In this document: positions 5,165 through 8,336 of the stretch, in pieces | Layout of the letters: the number at the start of each line of letters is the position of its first letter | Numbering within the stretch: position 1 is the stretch's first letter | Assembly: GCA_030596405.1 (NCBI GenBank) | Contig: JAUVKB010000095.1 | Span: 1 to 8,336, forward strand | Length of the DNA stretch: 8,336 nt | Source: Deltaproteobacteria bacterium | Lineage (GTDB): Bacteria; Desulfobacterota; Desulfobacteria; Desulfobacterales; JAUVKB01 | Direction: 5' to 3' | The notes under the pieces: generated by a model | Told to the model about the DNA's origin: nothing | Seen by the model: only the letters and a program-made list of their open reading frames with translations | Database searches by the model: none | Position numbers and translations under genes: made by a program

Positions 5165-7519
5165 ATGCTTCAGATTAAACGGCAGAACATATGTCATGGC
5201 AAAACTTGCCGGCCGGATATCTATTGCCCGGTATCTTCCGGGAAATTTAGTTATATCTGCAATATTATCAAATACCTTATACTTGTCCTTATCACCTCTG
5301 TTCTAATAAATGTTTCCGTTTCCGCAGAATCTTATGATCAATTGTTCCGGGATGATTCTGAAAAACCGTGGCACATCGAAGCCGACGAGATATGTTACGA
5401 CCAGAAAAACGACCGGTACATTGCAACCGGCAATGTAATGATTTCCAATAACGGCAGGGAGCTTGTCGCTGATCTGGTCCATTTGAATCACAAAACAATG
5501 GAAGTGCTTGCAACAGGAGATGTAAGGATGACGGCAGGGGGAGACACTTTAAGCGGAAGCCGTATGGAGATGAATCTAAACTCCGAGACTGGAACCATAT
5601 ATAACGGAACAGTATTCATAAAGGCAAACCATTTTTATATCAGAGGAGACGAGATACGGAAAGTGGGTGAAAATTCATATGAACTGAAAAAAGCCAGCTT
5701 TACAACATGCGACGGCGACACCCCTGCATGGAAAATTACAGGAAAAGATCTCAAAGTTACCATCGAAGGATACGGTTTTGTCCAACATGCCGCTCTCTGG
5801 ACAAAAAACATGCCCGTACTTTATACCCCTTTTTTGGTTTTCCCTGTAAAGCTAAAACGCCAGACCGGTTTGCTCCCGCCCCAAATAAGCTATTCCGACC
5901 GAAAAGGAGCTGAATATGTTCAGCCTTTTTTCTGGGCCATCAATGAAAATTCAGACGCCACGTTCTATGAACATTACATGGAAAAACGCGGCAATAAACT
6001 GGGCATGGAATACCGGTATGTTTTAGACAGCAGCTCAAAAGGCACTCTGATGTACGATTTTCTTGATGATAAAAAAATAGACGACGGGACATTTGATTCT
6101 AGTGATGAGTGGGGATATGAAGACGATAATGCCCTGCGGCCGAATTCCGACCGATACTGGTTCAGGATGAAACATGACCAGGCAATGCCTTTTGGTTTTT
6201 CTGCGAAACTCGACATAGACATCGTCAGTGATCAGGATTATCTTGATGAATTCAAAAGCGGATACACCGGATTTACCGAAACAAAAAACTATTTTAATAA
6301 AAACTTCGGCAGAGATATTGACGACTGCAATGATCCGGTAAGAGTTAACAGGCTTAACCTAAACAGAACCTGGTCAACCTATTATAACCTTAACGCTGAA
6401 TTACGCTGGTACGATAATGTTATAAACCGGCGGCAAAATGATATAGATACTACCCTTCAGAAACTCCCTTTCATAGAATTTTATATATTGAAAAAAAAAT
6501 TTCTTCACACCCCTCTTTTTTTCAATATAGAGTCTGAATATACATACTTTTACAGTGAAGACAACACCAAGGGGCATCGGATAGATGCGCATCCAAGATT
6601 ATATCTGCCGTACAAATTTAAAAATTACTTTTCTTTTGAGCCTTCTTTCGGCGTTCGTCAGACTGCATGGCATATTGATGAATACGAAGAAACTTCAACG
6701 GCAAGAGATGAAACAGAGCACAGGGAGATTTACGATATAAAGATGGATCTTTCTACGGATATTTATAAATTGTATAACGCCGACATAAAAAACATAGACC
6801 GAATTAAGCATACCATAAGGCCACAGATTGTGTATGACTATATACCGGATAAAGATCAGGACAAATATCCCTACTTTGATTCATTGGACCGTATCAGTAA
6901 AAAGAACCTTATAACCTATTCAATTACAAACACATTGACTTCGAGATCAAAAATCGGTACAGGTAAAAAAGATATAAATAACAGGGACGTTACCCGCAAC
7001 TATCACCAGATCTGTCGTTTCAAGTTAGAACAAAGTTTTGATATCGATGAATCAAATAAAGAGAATCCACCAGATTGGGAAGAAACAGGCTGGGAAGAAA
7101 AAAAGAGAACGCGCCATCTTTCTCCGATATATGGAGAGCTTGAATTTTATATAAACAGATTTTTATCCCTGAGCGCCGACGCAAACTGGTCCACCTATAC
7201 ATGCGATTTTACAGACCGCAACGTTGCGGCGAGCATATATAATACCAGCGGCGACAGACTGTTTGTCGAACACAGATACACACAGGGCTCGAGCGAATCG
7301 ATTTACACGGAACTTTTCTTTAATATATCAGACAGCCTGTCGATATTCGTCGAACATGAACAAAATATATATGACGGGAAAAGAATTGAATCCAACGCGG
7401 GTTTTTTATATAGAGCGCAATGCTGGTCATTAAATTTCCGTTTCTCTGACGAAAGCAATGATCAGTCATATGAATGTATGGTTACCCTTTACGGGCTTGG
7501 AGAAATAGGAAGCGAGTAA
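5165..7519 (+). CDS. lptD: LPS-assembly outer-membrane protein LptD
   Basis: LptD is the outer-membrane barrel that, with the lipoprotein LptE, inserts lipopolysaccharide into the outer leaflet. The 784-aa product is of normal family length. A hydrophobic segment (about 37-54, ending SVSA-ES) is a signal peptide with likely cleavage after A54. Residues about 68-165 form the OstA/LptA-like periplasmic domain (WHIEADEICYDQ, YIATGNVMI, LATGDVRM). The LptD signature follows: ASFTTCDGDTPAWKI (177-191), then the stretch 218-240 around TPFLVFPVK and TGLLPPQ. The rest, to about 784, is beta-barrel-like, with alternating aromatic and polar strands and the terminal LYGLGEIG. The ATG at 5165 is the only ATG in reach, because an in-frame stop lies 45 nt upstream and no ATG, GTG or TTG occurs before the hydrophobic core. 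This leaves an unusually long, Cys- and Lys/Arg-containing n-region of about 36 residues. There is no Shine-Dalgarno sequence. Confidence 0.94.
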   Translation: MLQIKRQNICHGKTCRPDIYCPVSSGKFSYICNIIKYLILVLITSVLINVSVSAESYDQLFRDDSEKPWHIEADEICYDQKNDRYIATGNVMISNNGRELVADLVHLNHKTMEVLATGDVRMTAGGDTLSGSRMEMNLNSETGTIYNGTVFIKANHFYIRGDEIRKVGENSYELKKASFTTCDGDTPAWKITGKDLKVTIEGYGFVQHAALWTKNMPVLYTPFLVFPVKLKRQTGLLPPQISYSDRKGAEYVQPFFWAINENSDATFYEHYMEKRGNKLGMEYRYVLDSSSKGTLMYDFLDDKKIDDGTFDSSDEWGYEDDNALRPNSDRYWFRMKHDQAMPFGFSAKLDIDIVSDQDYLDEFKSGYTGFTETKNYFNKNFGRDIDDCNDPVRVNRLNLNRTWSTYYNLNAELRWYDNVINRRQNDIDTTLQKLPFIEFYILKKKFLHTPLFFNIESEYTYFYSEDNTKGHRIDAHPRLYLPYKFKNYFSFEPSFGVRQTAWHIDEYEETSTARDETEHREIYDIKMDLSTDIYKLYNADIKNIDRIKHTIRPQIVYDYIPDKDQDKYPYFDSLDRISKKNLITYSITNTLTSRSKIGTGKKDINNRDVTRNYHQICRFKLEQSFDIDESNKENPPDWEETGWEEKKRTRHLSPIYGELEFYINRFLSLSADANWSTYTCDFTDRNVAASIYNTSGDRLFVEHRYTQGSSESIYTELFFNISDSLSIFVEHEQNIYDGKRIESNAGFLYRAQCWSLNFRFSDESNDQSYECMVTLYGLGEIGSE

Positions 7520-7521
7520 CT

Positions 7522-7749
7522 ATGGAGCATGTGGTTAAAATGGATGACATTGCAAATATACACTATGACGCCATGAAAACCCTGATAACCTCTGAAGCTT
7601 TCTTGAATAAAAAATGGTTTATTCTGTCAGGGCTGTTGCGTAGTCAGGCAAATGATGTGGCCTGTAACTTGTCAAAACATTTTGCAAAAATTATAAAAAA
7701 ATGGGATAGTGATAATATATGGCACACTTTTTTGGGCAAAATGTGCTGA
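7522..7749 (+). CDS. Small unrecognised 75-aa protein between lptD and the hydrolase gene
   Basis: The ATG at 7522 lies 2 nt after the lptD stop and is preceded by AGGA about 11 nt upstream, within the end of lptD, so translation is probably coupled. A longer reading from 7474 would overlap lptD in another frame and is less likely. The product has no signal peptide. It looks alpha-helical, with a central segment NKKWFILSGLLRSQANDVACNLSKHFAKIIKKWD (described here in parts: WFILSGLL at 32-39, then a basic amphipathic helix to about residue 61). It contains C48 and a terminal C75. It may be a small soluble or peripheral protein. I do not recognise a family. The tight spacing and start signal support it as a real gene. 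Confidence 0.6.
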   Translation: MEHVVKMDDIANIHYDAMKTLITSEAFLNKKWFILSGLLRSQANDVACNLSKHFAKIIKKWDSDNIWHTFLGKMC

Positions 7750-7774
7750 AAAAAATATTGTTTGATCGATCATG

Positions 7775-7780
7775 AAAGGT
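7775..7780 (+). promoter_or_regulatory. Ribosome binding site of the MBL-fold hydrolase gene
   Basis: AAAGGT lies 5 nt before the ATG at 7786 and fixes that start. It is the clearest Shine-Dalgarno-like site in the window. No terminator or promoter is evident in the 36-nt gap after the 75-aa gene, so the hydrolase is probably co-transcribed with lptD. Confidence 0.6.
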
Positions 7781-7785
7781 TAAAA

Positions 7786-8336
7786 ATGCATATTAAATGC
7801 TGGGGGTCAAGGGGCTCCATTCCTGTTTCAGGGAAAGAATATCTCAAGTATGGCGGTGATACTACCTGCATAGAGATCAGAACAAAAAGTGACGACATTA
7901 TAATAGTCGACGCGGGAACTGGAATCCGCAGGCTCGGCAACCGCCTGGTCGAGGAAAACCGTTACAAGTATAACTTGATTTTTACCCATGCCCACTGGGA
8001 TCATTTAATGGGATTTCCGTTTTTCAAGCCGCTTTACAGTAAGCATTCTGAAATCCGATTACACCACTGTCCTTTTCCAAGCAAATATGTGGAAGATATG
8101 CTTTCCAGGGTGATGGCGCCACCCAATTTCCCTGTCAGGTATTCAGAGTTAAAGGCTAATATTTCCTATGATGATGGGTGCCCCACAAAATTTCAAATAG
8201 GCTCTGTAACCGTATTGCCGATTCCTATCAGCCATCCTGACAACGGCAGCGGATATAAATTTATCGAAGACGGGAAAACATTCGTCTTTCTGACAGACAA
8301 CGAGCTTGGCTTTGTGCACCCGGGCGGTCTTCATTG
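7786..8336 (+). CDS. Metallo-beta-lactamase-fold hydrolase, 3' end outside the window
   Basis: 183 codons are visible and the frame is open at the right edge. The N-terminus MHIKCWGSRGSIPVSG followed by YGGDTTC (22-28) is typical of the MBL-fold subgroup related to PhnP, RNase Z-like and cyclic-nucleotide phosphodiesterase-like enzymes. Metal-binding motifs are THAHWDH at 67-73 (H68, H70, D72, H73), H150 in PISHPDN, and D171 in LTDNE. VDAGTG (41-46) gives the usual Asp before the HxHxDH strand. The last metal-binding His and the substrate-defining C-terminus are missing. There is no signal peptide, so it should act in the cytoplasm on a phosphodiester or similar substrate; the real substrate cannot be told. 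It is the third gene after lptD on this strand. The fold call is secure; the function is general. Confidence 0.9.
   Translation, partial: MHIKCWGSRGSIPVSGKEYLKYGGDTTCIEIRTKSDDIIIVDAGTGIRRLGNRLVEENRYKYNLIFTHAHWDHLMGFPFFKPLYSKHSEIRLHHCPFPSKYVEDMLSRVMAPPNFPVRYSELKANISYDDGCPTKFQIGSVTVLPIPISHPDNGSGYKFIEDGKTFVFLTDNELGFVHPGGLH

Noticed and set aside
7474..7521. Earlier start for the 75-aa gene
   Set aside because: It lies wholly inside the end of lptD in another frame; the ATG at 7522 has AGGA upstream and ordinary operon spacing.

Overview
The window carries seven protein-coding genes in two divergent groups separated by one 322-bp AT-rich intergenic region (4843-5164). It has no rRNA, tRNA, CRISPR array or insertion sequence that I can see. 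A complete outer-membrane LPS assembly gene (lptD) shows a Gram-negative (diderm) organism. The moderate-to-low GC content and the combination of a YhaM-type HD nuclease, tmk and a CysK-CysRS fusion suggest a sulfate-reducer-like member of Desulfobacterota (former Deltaproteobacteria). That taxonomic guess comes from gene content and protein style, not from a marker search.

Minus-strand group, read from 4842 down to 1: (i) a 325-aa OB-fold plus HD-domain protein of the YhaM 3'-5' exoribonuclease type; (ii) thymidylate kinase tmk, starting 1 nt after the previous stop; (iii) a 765-aa protein joining a complete cysteine synthase to a cysteinyl-tRNA synthetase-like half, whose start overlaps the tmk stop by 1 nt; (iv) after a 41-nt gap, an unrecognised protein that runs off the left edge. 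The spacing indicates one operon. It mixes RNA turnover, dTDP synthesis and cysteine metabolism or translation.

Plus-strand group, read from 5165 to 8336: (v) lptD, with a signal peptide, an OstA-like N-terminal domain and an outer-membrane barrel; (vi) a 75-aa unrecognised protein starting 2 nt after lptD; (vii) a metallo-beta-lactamase-fold hydrolase with a good ribosome binding site, cut off by the right edge.

The most interesting feature is the fusion protein. Its cysteine synthase half looks intact. The CysRS half keeps the zinc ligands but has an altered HIGH motif (HMGE), an almost erased KMSKS loop (AGDKE), an altered HGGGxDL motif and no recognisable C-terminal DTPxGTxW segment. It may be a highly diverged CysRS fed by its own cysteine synthase, or a CysRS-derived enzyme with another job. 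A second theme is short, perfect head-to-tail duplications (11, 12 and 17 bp in two copies, and a near-perfect 15 bp in three copies), both inside genes and in the divergent promoter region.
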